From NCBI RefSeq assembly GCF_026790065.1, contig NZ_JALAMO010000001.1, positions 248,001 through 312,000 of the forward strand: DNA of 64,000 nucleotides, written 5' to 3'. Every line of letters starts with the position of its first letter. Position 1 is the stretch's first letter. The DNA comes from Bacillus sp. N13C7 (lineage in GTDB: Bacteria > Bacillota > Bacilli > Bacillales > Bacillaceae). The position numbers were made by a program, and so were the translations under genes. Below are positions 48,748 through 58,009 of the stretch, piece after piece. The notes under the pieces are model-generated. The model did not search any database. It worked only from the letters and a program-made list of their open reading frames with translations, and was not told the origin of the DNA.

Positions 48748-49251
48748 TTACTTCACTAATGCCTTGGCAGCCTCAATTGGCTTTTCATAGTTCGGGTGGT
48801 TTGTTGCTTCGCTTACATATTCAGCGTAAACGACTTTTCCATTCTCATCAAGGACAAATACGGAACGCGCCAGCAGGCGAAGTTCTTTAATATACACTCC
48901 GAACGCTTCGCCAAATGACATATCTCTGTGGTCAGAGAGCGTCTCCACTTTGTCAATTCCGTTAGCACCGCACCAGCGCGCTTGTGCGAATGGAAGGTCT
49001 GCACTGATTGTATAGACGTTGACATCTCCAAGCTTTGCAGCTTCTTCGTTAAAACGGCGTGTTTGCGCATCACATACACCTGTGTCAATTGAAGGGATAA
49101 CAGAAATAATCGTTACCTTTCCTTTCATATCAGCTAACGATTTTTCTTCAAGGCTGTTAGTCAGCACTGTGAAATCAGGAGCTTGATCTCCTACCTTCAC
49201 TTCTTGTCCGACAAGTGTAACCGGACCGCCTTTAAATGTAATTTCAGCCAT
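48748..49251 (-). CDS. tpx: Thiol peroxidase
   Basis: Tpx (167 aa) reduces peroxides using thioredoxin. The atypical 2-Cys pattern is present: peroxidatic Cys in [16 protein letters not shown] and resolving Cys in [12 protein letters not shown]. The ATG at 49249-49251 follows GGGAGG; an upstream open stretch of 20 codons overlaps it. A promoter is visible upstream. Confidence 0.95.
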   Translation of the reverse strand: MAEITFKGGPVTLVGQEVKVGDQAPDFTVLTNSLEEKSLADMKGKVTIISVIPSIDTGVCDAQTRRFNEEAAKLGDVNVYTISADLPFAQARWCGANGIDKVETLSDHRDMSFGEAFGVYIKELRLLARSVFVLDENGKVVYAEYVSEATNHPNYEKPIEAAKALVK

Positions 49252-49282
49252 TATAATTCCTCCCTTTTGTATGTATGTCTCT

Positions 49283-49312
49283 ATCATAGTAAAGTTTCCT
49301 GCAAACTGCAAA
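49283..49312 (-). promoter_or_regulatory. Putative SigA promoter of tpx
   Basis: TTTGCA (49307-49312) and TATGAT (49283-49288) on the minus strand with an 18-bp spacer. Confidence 0.55.
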
Positions 49313-49329
49313 GTTTATGCCAAAAAAAA

Positions 49330-49354
49330 GTTAACTGCGGCCGGCGCAGTTAAC
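49330..49354 (-). terminator. Terminator of ytfJ
   Basis: A 10-bp perfect GC-rich stem (49330-49339 with 49345-49354) with a T8 tail on the minus strand. Confidence 0.95.
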
Positions 49355-49359
49355 CTTGA

Positions 49360-49815
49360 TTAATAATTCATATTGTTCATTTGATTTTGGTTTTGTCCCT
49401 GACCTTGGTTCTTGTTATTTTTCTTGAACATTTGCTGGATGCGTTCAAGGGTTTGAGGGGCTGCGTCTAAAATTTTTTCAATCAAATGGGTATTTTCATC
49501 TAAATGAAGCATTCTGATGCCTGTCGATCCGACAATTAAAAACGCGATCGGCGTAATGGACACACCGCCCCCGCTTCCGCCTCCGAAAGGAAGTTTTTGC
49601 TCTCTTGTTTCATCGTCTTCCGATTTCTTTTCTGCCGGCTTTCCGCCAAACTCGCTCCCGCCTGCAGCGAATCCGAAACCAACCTTAGAAACGGTTAAAA
49701 TCACGCTTCCATCCGGCGTTTCAACCGGATCTCCGATGATCGTGTTAACATCAATCATTTCTTTCAAGTTTTCCATTGCGGTTTTCATTAAACCTTGGAT
49801 GGGATGGTCTGCCAT
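49360..49815 (-). CDS. ytfJ: GerW-family sporulation protein YtfJ
   Basis: A 151-residue YtfJ/GerW protein: conserved helical N-terminus (MADHPIQGLMKTAMENLKEM), glycine-rich centre (KLPFGGGSGGGVSITPIAFLIV) and a low-complexity Asn/Gln tail. In B. subtilis it is made in the forespore and is linked to germination (GerW). The ATG at 49813-49815 follows AAGGAGG. ytfI lies 13 bases upstream, suggesting an operon. Confidence 0.9.
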   Translation of the reverse strand: MADHPIQGLMKTAMENLKEMIDVNTIIGDPVETPDGSVILTVSKVGFGFAAGGSEFGGKPAEKKSEDDETREQKLPFGGGSGGGVSITPIAFLIVGSTGIRMLHLDENTHLIEKILDAAPQTLERIQQMFKKNNKNQGQGQNQNQMNNMNY

Positions 49816-49828
49816 ATTCGCTTCCTCC

Positions 49829-50509
49829 TTAAACTGATGAATCATTCTTTGAAGTCATTCGAGACGATGGATTCTTCTTTAATACGGACAGCTCCCGCCC
49901 GTATTTAACGAATTTGAAAGCTGCAAGCATAGCATGTCCAAAGCGAAAAAAGAATATACACTGAAAATGGGTCTTGGAGACAGGGACTTGGAACGATGGA
50001 ATTACTTCATAGACGGGTTTATTCATGAAGTCCAGATGATCATACAGCATCGCAGCGATACCGCCTTTCACACCCCATACAGCACCTGTTAACACGCCTG
50101 TCACTGCTGCATCATGAATCCCGACAACTGTGACCCATTCGAGCTTTGTGATATGCAAATGCGCCAGAATAGAGGCGCTGGTTTTCCTTAAATTAGTAAC
50201 CCGATGCACAAGCATCTCAATTTTATTGATGCTTTGCTGCACATCATCAAACGTAATTTTTTTCTTGCTGCTGCTTTTTTTCACTTTGGACTTTGATTTC
50301 TGTTTGACATCGACTGTTCCATCATTTTTGTTTACCTTAATCGCCGGAATTGTTTTATTGACCCGGATCAGGCCAAACAGCGCTGTGACTTTTAAGGTCA
50401 GTTTGTCGTTATCATCAGCGTGAAGATACTCTACTGCGACATAAATTTTCATTCTGAGAAGCAGCACGATACCTATAAGAATAAGAATGGCAATCAGCAC
50501 ATATACCAT
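49829..50509 (-). CDS. ytfI: DUF2953 membrane-anchored protein YtfI
   Basis: A 226-residue protein with one N-terminal membrane helix ([17 protein letters not shown]), a basic linker rich in Lys/Ser ([13 protein letters not shown]) and a C-terminal DUF2953-type domain with a second hydrophobic stretch. The ATG at 50507-50509 follows AGAGGAAG; an upstream ATG adds 11 residues without a better site. It probably works with ytfJ in the forespore. Biochemistry unknown. Confidence 0.8.
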   Translation of the reverse strand: MVYVLIAILILIGIVLLLRMKIYVAVEYLHADDNDKLTLKVTALFGLIRVNKTIPAIKVNKNDGTVDVKQKSKSKVKKSSSKKKITFDDVQQSINKIEMLVHRVTNLRKTSASILAHLHITKLEWVTVVGIHDAAVTGVLTGAVWGVKGGIAAMLYDHLDFMNKPVYEVIPSFQVPVSKTHFQCIFFFRFGHAMLAAFKFVKYGRELSVLKKNPSSRMTSKNDSSV

Positions 50510-50555
50510 ATTCTTCACTTCCTCTAGGTGCATTATCGCCAATTCCTAAAAAAAT

Positions 50556-50578
50556 AAACCCGGACAGGGTCCGGGTTT
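50556..50578 (-). terminator. Terminator of yteJ
   Basis: A 10-bp perfect stem (50556-50565 with 50569-50578), 3-base loop, and T-rich tail on the minus strand. Confidence 0.93.
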
Positions 50579-50583
50579 GTCGG

Positions 50584-51078
50584 TTATTTACGGTATAGTT
50601 TTTCATGCACAACTGTCGTATCAGCAATGTAATCATGAATTCCCTGCTTTGTAGGTGAAAAAGCAACGACGATATATAAAATCCATATTTTATCAATATA
50701 CCGTCCAACGACTTCACGAAAAATCACGGTCCCCCATGTCAGCTTACGATCCGGCTTCACAGAAATCACTTTGAGGCCAAACACCATTTTTCCAAGCGTT
50801 TGCCTGAAGCATTTTGTCATAATCGCAAAATAGGCAAGGTACACAACAAGCGTTGTCACACTGTAGGCCGAGAAGGTGAACATGCCGGATGTTTTCGGCA
50901 GATCCAATACGGTAAAGAGGGGAGAAACAAGTAAATGGTTTAATCCCCATATCACGAGCCAATCAAGCAGGAAAGCCCAGAAACGAACCCAAAAGCCCGC
51001 ATAGGCATGTGTCAGCTGCTCCGCTTCTTCCGGGCCCTTGATGTCATTGCGCTCAAACTCTTCATATGTCGCATCCAT
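50584..51078 (-). CDS. yteJ: RDD-family membrane protein YteJ
   Basis: A 164-residue RDD protein with about three helices. The family pattern GFWVRFWAFLLDWLVIWGLNHL (Arg and Asp in helix 1), KCFRQTLGKMVFGLKV and a conserved Arg in REVVGRYID are visible. RDD proteins are linked to Na+/H+ exchange or unknown transport; in B. subtilis yteJ is next to sppA in a lantibiotic-resistance operon (YteJ binds SppA and inhibits it). It follows sppA by 12 bases. Confidence 0.9.
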   Translation of the reverse strand: MDATYEEFERNDIKGPEEAEQLTHAYAGFWVRFWAFLLDWLVIWGLNHLLVSPLFTVLDLPKTSGMFTFSAYSVTTLVVYLAYFAIMTKCFRQTLGKMVFGLKVISVKPDRKLTWGTVIFREVVGRYIDKIWILYIVVAFSPTKQGIHDYIADTTVVHEKLYRK

Positions 51079-51090
51079 TATTGATCCCTC

Positions 51091-52098
51091 CTACTTCGCA
51101 TAGAGATACATCATTCTCGGCGAACCAGATTGTGAAAGGATTTCTCTCATATTCAGAAAATCGATTTCACTTTTAAACATTTTGTTCGCGCCCATTGTAA
51201 ACAGTGAGCCTAAACCGAAGCTTTCCTCGTATGAAATAACTGAGGCGTTTTTCAAATCCTTATGATCCTTCTTCATTGCTGTAATGGTATCGTCATAAAA
51301 ACCAAGCTCATCAACGAGATTCAGTTTTTTCGCCTGCCGTCCGTCATACACGCGTCCGTCCGCTATTTTCTTAACCTCTGCTTTTGACATGCCGCGGCCT
51401 TCAGAAATAACATCAACAAAGCCTTCATAAGAATGATCAACCATCGATTGCATGATGTTCTTTTCTTCTTTTGTCATCTCACGGGAAGGAGACATAATAT
51501 CCTTATGTGCCCCGCTCTTAATCGTTTCAAAAGAAATGCCGAGCTTATCAGCAAGTTTTGAATAATTGACACTTTCCATAATAACGCCGAGTGACCCGGT
51601 CAGGGTTTCCGGTGTCGCAAAAATCTTATCAGCTGCCGTTGAGATGTAATAACCGCCGGATGCTGCCATCGATCCCATCGACACGTAAATCGGTTTTTTC
51701 GTTTCTTTCTTGATTTCTTCCAGCTTCTTATGTATTTCAGCACTTTCATATACTCCGCCGCCTGGCGAATTCACCTTCAGGACGATGCCTTTGACTGCCT
51801 TATCATCTTTTGCACGCTCAAGGTTTTTTAAGAACGTTCTGTGATTATATCCGTCTGAACCGAGCAGACTGCTTGAATCCCCATTATCCTGAATGGTGCC
51901 GCTGACCTCCAATACGGCAATTTTACTTGAGAGACTGCCGTTTTCCAGCGTCTTTTCCTGCGATTCATCCGTCAGTGATGTGAGATCCGTTTGAGCGCCT
52001 TTGACACTTTCAAAGAAGCTCATTGAGATGCTGACGATGATGGACACGCCGAAAATCCCCAGAGCAATCACTAATGCAATCCATCTTTTTGCATTCAT
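51091..52098 (-). CDS. sppA: Signal peptide peptidase SppA
   Basis: SppA (335 aa) cleaves membrane-embedded signal peptides and aids resistance to membrane-active lantibiotics. One membrane helix (about 6-28) precedes the ClpP-like protease domain. The catalytic Ser147 is in [13 protein letters not shown] and Lys199 in KSGAHKD. The ATG at 52096-52098 follows AAGGAGG; an upstream frame contributes 15 non-conserved residues. It forms an operon with yteJ. Confidence 0.95.
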   Translation of the reverse strand: MNAKRWIALVIALGIFGVSIIVSISMSFFESVKGAQTDLTSLTDESQEKTLENGSLSSKIAVLEVSGTIQDNGDSSSLLGSDGYNHRTFLKNLERAKDDKAVKGIVLKVNSPGGGVYESAEIHKKLEEIKKETKKPIYVSMGSMAASGGYYISTAADKIFATPETLTGSLGVIMESVNYSKLADKLGISFETIKSGAHKDIMSPSREMTKEEKNIMQSMVDHSYEGFVDVISEGRGMSKAEVKKIADGRVYDGRQAKKLNLVDELGFYDDTITAMKKDHKDLKNASVISYEESFGLGSLFTMGANKMFKSEIDFLNMREILSQSGSPRMMYLYAK

Positions 52099-52284
52099 TT
52101 TTTCTCCTCCTTTTTCCCCAAACTCTCTCATTATACGATTCAATATAAAAAATGTTTCAATTAATGAGAAAGCTCCGGCTTAACGGGCTGCCGGCAAACA
52201 TGGTACACTTATGGCCAAAGGTATTTTATCACAAATACCGGATGGCAGAAAAACTTAAATATGACAGCAAAGGGGAAATGGGAT

Positions 52285-53088
52285 ATGACCGATCAACGCC
52301 GTAATGTTTATTTTTTTCACAAACAGGACCAGGAAACAAACGAAGAAGCCAGCTCTTTAACACAATTGGCTGAAGAGCATGGATTTACCGTAGTGAATCA
52401 GCACTCAGACGCCAATATTATCGCGAGCATTGGCGGGGACGGCACATTTTTGCAGGCAGTCAGAAAGACGAATTTCCGTGACGACTGCTTGTACGTCGGC
52501 ATTACCAAAAAGGGGAAAGCTCATTTATATTGCGACTTTCATAGTGATGAGCGTGAAAAAATGGTCGATGCGATGACGTTTGAACAAATTGAAGTTAGAA
52601 AATATCCGCTGATTGAAGTGACTGTGGATAACGCCAGTCCTTTTCACTGCTTAAACGAGGTTTCCATCCGTTCAAGCATTATTAAAACCTTTGTAATGGA
52701 TGTGCTGATTGACGATCTGCACTTTGAAACATTTAGAGGTGACGGAATGATTATCTCAACACCTACCGGCAGCACCGCATATAACAAGTCCGTTGCAGGA
52801 GCGGTTGTTGATCCGCTGCTTCCATGCATGCAAGTATCTGAGCTTGCATCCCTTAACAATAACACCTACCGGACACTCGGCTCGCCATTTGTCCTCAGCG
52901 CTGACCGAAAGCTGACCCTTCGAGTGGTGCAAGACGGCAATGAGCATCCAATCATCGGCTTGGACAACGAAGCCCTCAGTACAAGAAACGTAAAAACGAT
53001 TGAAATTAAACTGTCTGACAAAAAAATCAAAACGGTTAAACTAAAGGACAATTCATTTTGGGAGAAAGTGAAGCGTACTTTTTTATAG
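52285..53088 (+). CDS. nadK2: NAD kinase 2 (PpnKB)
   Basis: A 267-residue ATP-NAD kinase making NADP. The GGDGTFLQAV motif (nucleotide-binding Asp), NEVSI and TPTGSTAYNKS segments are present. B. subtilis has a second isozyme elsewhere; this one (ytdI/ppnKB) lacks an extra N-terminal region. The ATG at 52285 is the better of two starts (the other at 52261 is 8 codons longer). Confidence 0.93.
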   Translation: MTDQRRNVYFFHKQDQETNEEASSLTQLAEEHGFTVVNQHSDANIIASIGGDGTFLQAVRKTNFRDDCLYVGITKKGKAHLYCDFHSDEREKMVDAMTFEQIEVRKYPLIEVTVDNASPFHCLNEVSIRSSIIKTFVMDVLIDDLHFETFRGDGMIISTPTGSTAYNKSVAGAVVDPLLPCMQVSELASLNNNTYRTLGSPFVLSADRKLTLRVVQDGNEHPIIGLDNEALSTRNVKTIEIKLSDKKIKTVKLKDNSFWEKVKRTFL

Positions 53089-53094
53089 AAAATA

Positions 53095-53122
53095 AAAAGG
53101 ACAGGCTGCCGCCTGTCCTTTT
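53095..53122. terminator. Bidirectional terminator between nadK2 and ytcJ
   Basis: A 12-bp perfect stem (53095-53106 with 53111-53122), 4-base loop, A-run and T-run on either side. Confidence 0.93.
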
Positions 53123-53123
53123 G

Positions 53124-54710
53124 TTATTTCTCATATACAATCTGGCCGTTGATCACGGTTTTTTTGACGTCTAATAGATGAAGCTGTGCAGGGTCAATTG
53201 TAAACGGATCATCGCTGAGAACCGTAAAATCCGCGTCATAGCCTTCGGCAATTTTTCCGCGTGACTTCGCTTTATAAATGATTCCGGCGCTTCCCTCAGT
53301 ATAAAGCCTAATCGCTTCATACACAGTTAAACATTCGCTTTCATTATAGCTCGGCCCGGTCGGCTCGTTGCTGCTTTTCCGGAGCACCGCGGACTGGATG
53401 CCGAGAAGCGGATCAACTGGCTCAATCGGGGCGTCAGAACCGCCCGCGCACAAAATGCCTTTAGATATCAGTGTTTTCCACGCAAAGGCTGTGTTCATCC
53501 TGTCTTTTCCGAGACGGTCAATGACCCACGGAAAATCGCTGGCAACAAAATGAGGCTGAAGATCAAGTGCGATTGGCATGCGCGCTGCTTTTTCGATTAA
53601 TTCGTCATTCAGCACTTGGGCATGAATCAGCCGGTCATGCCGGCCGTTTTGGGGCGGATGCTTCTCTATTGCATTCAGCACTTTTTCAAATGCAAGATCG
53701 CCGATTGCATGAACGGCAATCTCCATGCCTTTTTTTCTCGCTTTTTGAACGAGCCGGTCAAGGGCTTCGTCATCGTGTACTTGAACACCATTCGTGGATG
53801 GATCGTCCTGATATGGCTCTTTCAATAATGCTGTTCTCCCGCCAAGCGCCCCGTCTGCAAAGATTTTCATCGCACCGAACTCTACATACGGGCCGGACGG
53901 CTTCTCCAGCTGCTCCCATCGATCGACCGCTTCGTGATGAACGAGCAAATGACAGCGAAACGGATATTTTCCGCTGGCGGCAGCTTTCTCATAAGCCTTC
54001 ATCGGCACCGACACATCACCATAATAGGATAAGTCTTCCGAATGTCCGCCCGTCAGGCCTTTAGTCCAGCAATCCTTTATCGCAGCCGTAAGCGCCTTAT
54101 CAACGTAGTGCTGGGAGACTGGCGGGACAGCCTTCAGGACCAAATCCTGCGCCTTATCAAACAGAAGCCCGGACGGCTCGCCATTTGCCTCTTTTACGAT
54201 GACTCCGCCCTCAGGATCAGGAGTGTTCCGTGAAATCCCTGCCGCTTGAAGAGCAGCAGAGTTGACGGCTATCGCATGCCTGCATATTCGCTTGAGCAAG
54301 ACAGGCCTGTCGGGAAAGAAACGATCAAGATCCTGTTTAGTCAAATAGTCCGGTATCTCAAACTGATTTTCATTCCAGCCCTCTCCAATAAGCCAATCGC
54401 CTTCCGGAAGCAGCCGCTCTCTTTCCTTCGCTGCCTGTAAAATAGCGTCTTTCGTCGTCAAAGCAGACAGGTCGAGCTGAAGCTGTTTCTCACCGTGGCC
54501 GATCAAATGCAAATGGCTGTCGACAAATCCGGGAAACATCACTGCTCCGTTCAGGCTGATTTCTTCTGTTTCCGGGGACCCGTACTTTTTCTTCAGACTC
54601 TCAAAGCTGCCGGTGCCTTTTATGACACCATCCTCAACATAAACTGCCTCTGTCCGGTCGCCTTCTTCGAGCATCGTATAAATGAAACCGCCATGCCATA
54701 TCGCCTTCAT
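53124..54710 (-). CDS. ytcJ: Amidohydrolase-family protein YtcJ
   Basis: A 528-residue metal-dependent hydrolase of the amidohydrolase 3 group. Metal ligands lie in FVDSHLHLIGHG (HxH), MKIFADGALGGRTALL (Lys in place of the carboxylated lysine) and the HxH-type IAVHAIGD and GSDAPIEPVDPLLGIQSA (Asp) segments. No signal peptide. Substrate unknown (family acts on formamides, imidazolones, N-acyl amino acids). ytcI ends 19 bases upstream, so the two are likely co-transcribed. Confidence 0.88.
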   Translation of the reverse strand: MKAIWHGGFIYTMLEEGDRTEAVYVEDGVIKGTGSFESLKKKYGSPETEEISLNGAVMFPGFVDSHLHLIGHGEKQLQLDLSALTTKDAILQAAKERERLLPEGDWLIGEGWNENQFEIPDYLTKQDLDRFFPDRPVLLKRICRHAIAVNSAALQAAGISRNTPDPEGGVIVKEANGEPSGLLFDKAQDLVLKAVPPVSQHYVDKALTAAIKDCWTKGLTGGHSEDLSYYGDVSVPMKAYEKAAASGKYPFRCHLLVHHEAVDRWEQLEKPSGPYVEFGAMKIFADGALGGRTALLKEPYQDDPSTNGVQVHDDEALDRLVQKARKKGMEIAVHAIGDLAFEKVLNAIEKHPPQNGRHDRLIHAQVLNDELIEKAARMPIALDLQPHFVASDFPWVIDRLGKDRMNTAFAWKTLISKGILCAGGSDAPIEPVDPLLGIQSAVLRKSSNEPTGPSYNESECLTVYEAIRLYTEGSAGIIYKAKSRGKIAEGYDADFTVLSDDPFTIDPAQLHLLDVKKTVINGQIVYEK

Positions 54711-54729
54711 TCACATTCACTCTCTTTCT

Positions 54730-56319
54730 CTACGCCTTTTTGTTGGCTTTGAGCTGTTCTTCTCGTTTTCTTAATTCCACTCGTCTGATTTTTGCAGAAG
54801 CCGTTTTCGGCAGGCTTTCCACAAATTCAATCTCTCTAGGATATTTGTACGGAGCGGTAATGGTCTTCACATGATTTTGCAGCGTTTTGACAAGCTCATC
54901 ACTGCGTTTATCGTGGTCTTGCAGGACAACATATGCCTTCACGATGGAGCCTCGAATTTCATCTGGGCTTGCGACAACAGCACATTCCTTAACCTCAGGG
55001 TGCTTCACGAGCGCATCTTCCACTTCGAATGGCCCAATCGTGTAGCCGGAGCTGATAATGATATCGTCATTTCGGCTTTCAAACCAGAAGTAACCTTCCT
55101 CATCCTTTTTCGCTCTGTCCCCTGTCAGGAAATAATCGCCGCGAATTTGTGTTTTCATTCTTTCCGGGTCTTTGTAATATTCTTTAAAGAGCGCCGGCGT
55201 GCTGAGGTGAACAGCGATATCGCCAACCTCACCAGGCTTGCAGATTTCACCGTCTTCATTAATGATCTCCACTTGATTTCCAGGCGTCGGTTTTCCCATG
55301 CTTCCCGGTTTAATATCCATATCCTTCAAGACACCGACTAAAAGCGTGCTTTCTGTTTGGCCGTATCCATCCCGCACCTTAAGGCCAAAGTGTTTTTGGA
55401 AAACATCAATGACTTCACGATTGAGCGGCTCGCCTGCGGAAACGGCGCTGTGCAGGGCAGAAAGATCATAACGGTCCAAACCTTCGACTTTCGCCATTAA
55501 GCGGTATTCCGTCGGCGTACAGCAGAAGACATTGATTTTGTACCGGTTTAAAAGTTCTAAATATTTTTCTGCTTTGAATCTGCCGTGGTACACAAAACCC
55601 GTTGCTCCGCTGCCAAGCACCGCTAAAAACGGGCTCCACACCCACTTTTGCCACCCTGGTGCAGCAGTCGCCCAGACGATATCCTTTTCAGAAATATCAA
55701 GCCAAGCGCCGGCAGATGTTTTTAAATGAGCAAATGCCCAACCGTGTGTATGTACAACACCTTTAGGCTGACCTGTTGTTCCGGATGTATAAGATAAGAA
55801 GGCCATATCCTCTCTTGTTGTGTCTGCTGTTTGGAATTGGCTTCCATCCGCTTGAATCGATAAGAGATTTTTCCAGCCGGCATCGTTTTCTCCAATAGAG
55901 AGCTTAATCAGTTTGTCAGCGGTACTGACATCACGGAAAGCGCCGATAAATGCAGAATAGACGACAGCGCCTTTCACTTCGGCATGTTCAATCCGGTATT
56001 CAAGATCTTTCGCGCGAAGCATTTCAGAGCATGGGATGACAACCATTCCTGATTTCAGGATCGCCAAATAAACAGCATAGGCTTCAAGCACCCGAGGAAC
56101 CATTACAATCAGCTTGTCCCCCTTTTTAAATCCAAGGTCAGCCAAAGCCGCTCCAATTTTATTTGTTTCTTCCATCAGCTTTTCATATGACCAAGATTCT
56201 TGCTTGCCTGACTCATCCTCCCATAAAAGGGCAGTTTTTTGTCCAGCGGCACTGAACTTTTCCATTTCATTTACTAAATTATATTGCATAGGGGCGATTA
56301 AATCTTCTCGTTTTAACAC
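54730..56319 (-). CDS. ytcI: Acyl-CoA synthetase-like protein YtcI
   Basis: A 529-residue ANL-superfamily enzyme (acetyl-/medium-chain acyl-CoA synthetase type). AMP-binding SYTSGTTGQPKGVVH, GYGQTES, the hinge region LTGDRAKKDEEGYFWFESRNDDII and the catalytic Lys in KTASAKIRR are in order. The start is GTG at 56317-56319, six bases after GAGGAG; the longer frame adds nine residues over that site. Substrate not assignable from sequence. Confidence 0.9.
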   Translation of the reverse strand: MLKREDLIAPMQYNLVNEMEKFSAAGQKTALLWEDESGKQESWSYEKLMEETNKIGAALADLGFKKGDKLIVMVPRVLEAYAVYLAILKSGMVVIPCSEMLRAKDLEYRIEHAEVKGAVVYSAFIGAFRDVSTADKLIKLSIGENDAGWKNLLSIQADGSQFQTADTTREDMAFLSYTSGTTGQPKGVVHTHGWAFAHLKTSAGAWLDISEKDIVWATAAPGWQKWVWSPFLAVLGSGATGFVYHGRFKAEKYLELLNRYKINVFCCTPTEYRLMAKVEGLDRYDLSALHSAVSAGEPLNREVIDVFQKHFGLKVRDGYGQTESTLLVGVLKDMDIKPGSMGKPTPGNQVEIINEDGEICKPGEVGDIAVHLSTPALFKEYYKDPERMKTQIRGDYFLTGDRAKKDEEGYFWFESRNDDIIISSGYTIGPFEVEDALVKHPEVKECAVVASPDEIRGSIVKAYVVLQDHDKRSDELVKTLQNHVKTITAPYKYPREIEFVESLPKTASAKIRRVELRKREEQLKANKKA

Positions 56320-56453
56320 GAACAACTCCTCACTTTCTCCACCCATTATACATAAATACAGGCTCTTTCCGTAAGGATATGCCTAAAACCAAGCTCCGTA
56401 AACCTAGGATTTTATAGGCCGCTGGTCCTTTTTTATCTATATAAAATGAAAAA

Positions 56454-56474
56454 GAGTGGGGAAAAACCCCACTC
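56454..56474 (-). terminator. Terminator of sspA
   Basis: An 8-bp perfect stem (56454-56461 with 56467-56474) and a T-rich tail on the minus strand. Confidence 0.9.
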
Positions 56475-56499
56475 CTAAGCCATTATGTGAAATTGTAAA

Positions 56500-56709
56500 T
56501 TAGAATTGTCCTCCGCCCATGTTTTGTTGAGCAAAAGATACAAGACGTTTTGTGATCTCTCCTCCAACAGAACCGTTAGCGCGAGAAGTTGTGTCTGCTC
56601 CAAGGTTTACACCAAATTCAGAAGCGATTTCTAATTTCATTTGGTCGATAGCTTGAGCAGCTCCTGGTACTAAAAGGTTGTTGCTGTTACCTGAGTTATT
56701 GTTAGCCAT
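56500..56709 (-). CDS. sspA: Alpha-type small acid-soluble spore protein SspA
   Basis: SspA (69 aa) coats spore DNA and guards it against UV. The alpha/beta SASP core is clear: [12 protein letters not shown] (the GPR protease cleaves after Glu of this site) and [15 protein letters not shown]. The ATG at 56707-56709 follows AAGGAGG. Its promoter fits SigG, so it is made in the forespore. Confidence 0.97.
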   Translation of the reverse strand: MANNNSGNSNNLLVPGAAQAIDQMKLEIASEFGVNLGADTTSRANGSVGGEITKRLVSFAQQNMGGGQF

Positions 56710-56731
56710 GTGTCTCACCTCCTTGTGAGTA

Positions 56732-56762
56732 TAGAATGTGTTAAAACACATGGCTTCATTCA
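56732..56762 (-). promoter_or_regulatory. SigG promoter of sspA
   Basis: TGAATG (56757-56762) and CATTCTA (56732-56738) on the minus strand, 18-bp spacer, fit the SigG consensus, 22 bases before the sspA start. Confidence 0.75.
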
Positions 56763-56800
56763 AAAAAACGTTGGTAATTGTATACAGGAGCCGGAGCTAT

Positions 56801-58006
56801 TTAAAAAAGTTCTGCAAATTTATCGTTTGCTTCTTGATCACTATAAAGCGTCATTGTTTCAATGTTATCAACCGCTTCCTGAATATACGGCTCAAAGTCA
56901 ACAAAGCTTTCAAAGTGTTCGATTTTTTCTTTTTTAGGGCGCGTTTTCGGACTTGGCGGCGTAAAGATTGTGCAGCAGTCTTCAAACGGCTGAATGCTTG
57001 TCTCATATGTGCCGATTTCTCGTGATTTCTCGATGATTTCTGTTTTATCCATGGCGATTAACGGACGCAAAATCGGTGTTGATGTTACCGCATTAATTGC
57101 ATACATGCTTTCAAGCGTTTGGCTCGCTACCTGACCGAGGCTTTCTCCCGTAATGATGGCAAGCCCGTTTCTTTTTTCTCTGATTCTGTCGGCAATTTGA
57201 AGCATGAGGCGGCGGGTTGCCGTCATTGTGTAGTTCTCAGGTATTTGTTTTTGAATGAGCTCTTGCGTTTTCGTAAACGGAACGATATGAAGCGTCATGC
57301 TTCCCCCAAAGCGGGACAGGCATTTTGCCAGATCCATTACCTTTTGCTTTGCGCGCTCGCTTGTGTATGGCGGGCTGAAGAAATGAACAGCTTCTACCGA
57401 CAATCCCCGTTTCATCGCATAAAAACCGGCTACAGGGCTGTCAAAACCGCCGGAAAGCATCAGCATCGCTCTGCCTGCTGAACCAACAGGCAGGCCTCCC
57501 GCACCCTTTTCATCGCGAATCGTCAAAAAGGTTGCTTCCTCCCTGATTTCAATTCTGAGCGCGATGTCTGGGTTACGGACATCGACCGTTAATCCTTCTG
57601 TATGTCTCAAAATATGGCCGCCGATTTCAGCGTTCATTTGATTTGTATCTAATTCAAATTGTTTATACGCTCTCTTCGTCGCAACTTTAAACGTATCGCC
57701 AGGCTGATACTGATCCTTGATGGCCTGGAGCGCTGTTGCCTTAATATCATCAAGGCGGCTGTCACACTTAATCGCCAGGCTGAAGCTTTGAATGCCAAAT
57801 ACCTGTTTTAAATGAGGAAAAAGAGCCTCCGGATCTTGTCCATTTAATGTAATCGTCATGCGGTCCCGGTTGGAAAAATATTTTAAGTTCGGATAGTCTT
57901 TCAGGACGAGTCTGACGTTTTGTTTTAAGCGCTCAATAAAGCTTTTTCTGTTTTTGCCTTTGGTCGATATTTCCCCAAAACGAATTAATATATGATCGTA
58001 ATTCAT
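56801..58006 (-). CDS. thiI: ThiI, tRNA 4-thiouridine synthase
   Basis: ThiI (401 aa) makes 4-thiouridine at tRNA position 8. The NFLD and THUMP domains (about 1-170) precede the PP-loop enzyme domain with MLSGGFDSPVAG. The C-terminal rhodanese domain of E. coli ThiI is absent, so sulfur must come from a dedicated desulfurase, in B. subtilis the neighbour NifZ. The paired cysteines in FEDCCTIFTPP replace the rhodanese link. It follows nifZ by 3 bases. Confidence 0.95.
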   Translation of the reverse strand: MNYDHILIRFGEISTKGKNRKSFIERLKQNVRLVLKDYPNLKYFSNRDRMTITLNGQDPEALFPHLKQVFGIQSFSLAIKCDSRLDDIKATALQAIKDQYQPGDTFKVATKRAYKQFELDTNQMNAEIGGHILRHTEGLTVDVRNPDIALRIEIREEATFLTIRDEKGAGGLPVGSAGRAMLMLSGGFDSPVAGFYAMKRGLSVEAVHFFSPPYTSERAKQKVMDLAKCLSRFGGSMTLHIVPFTKTQELIQKQIPENYTMTATRRLMLQIADRIREKRNGLAIITGESLGQVASQTLESMYAINAVTSTPILRPLIAMDKTEIIEKSREIGTYETSIQPFEDCCTIFTPPSPKTRPKKEKIEHFESFVDFEPYIQEAVDNIETMTLYSDQEANDKFAELF

Positions 58007-58009
58007 GTT

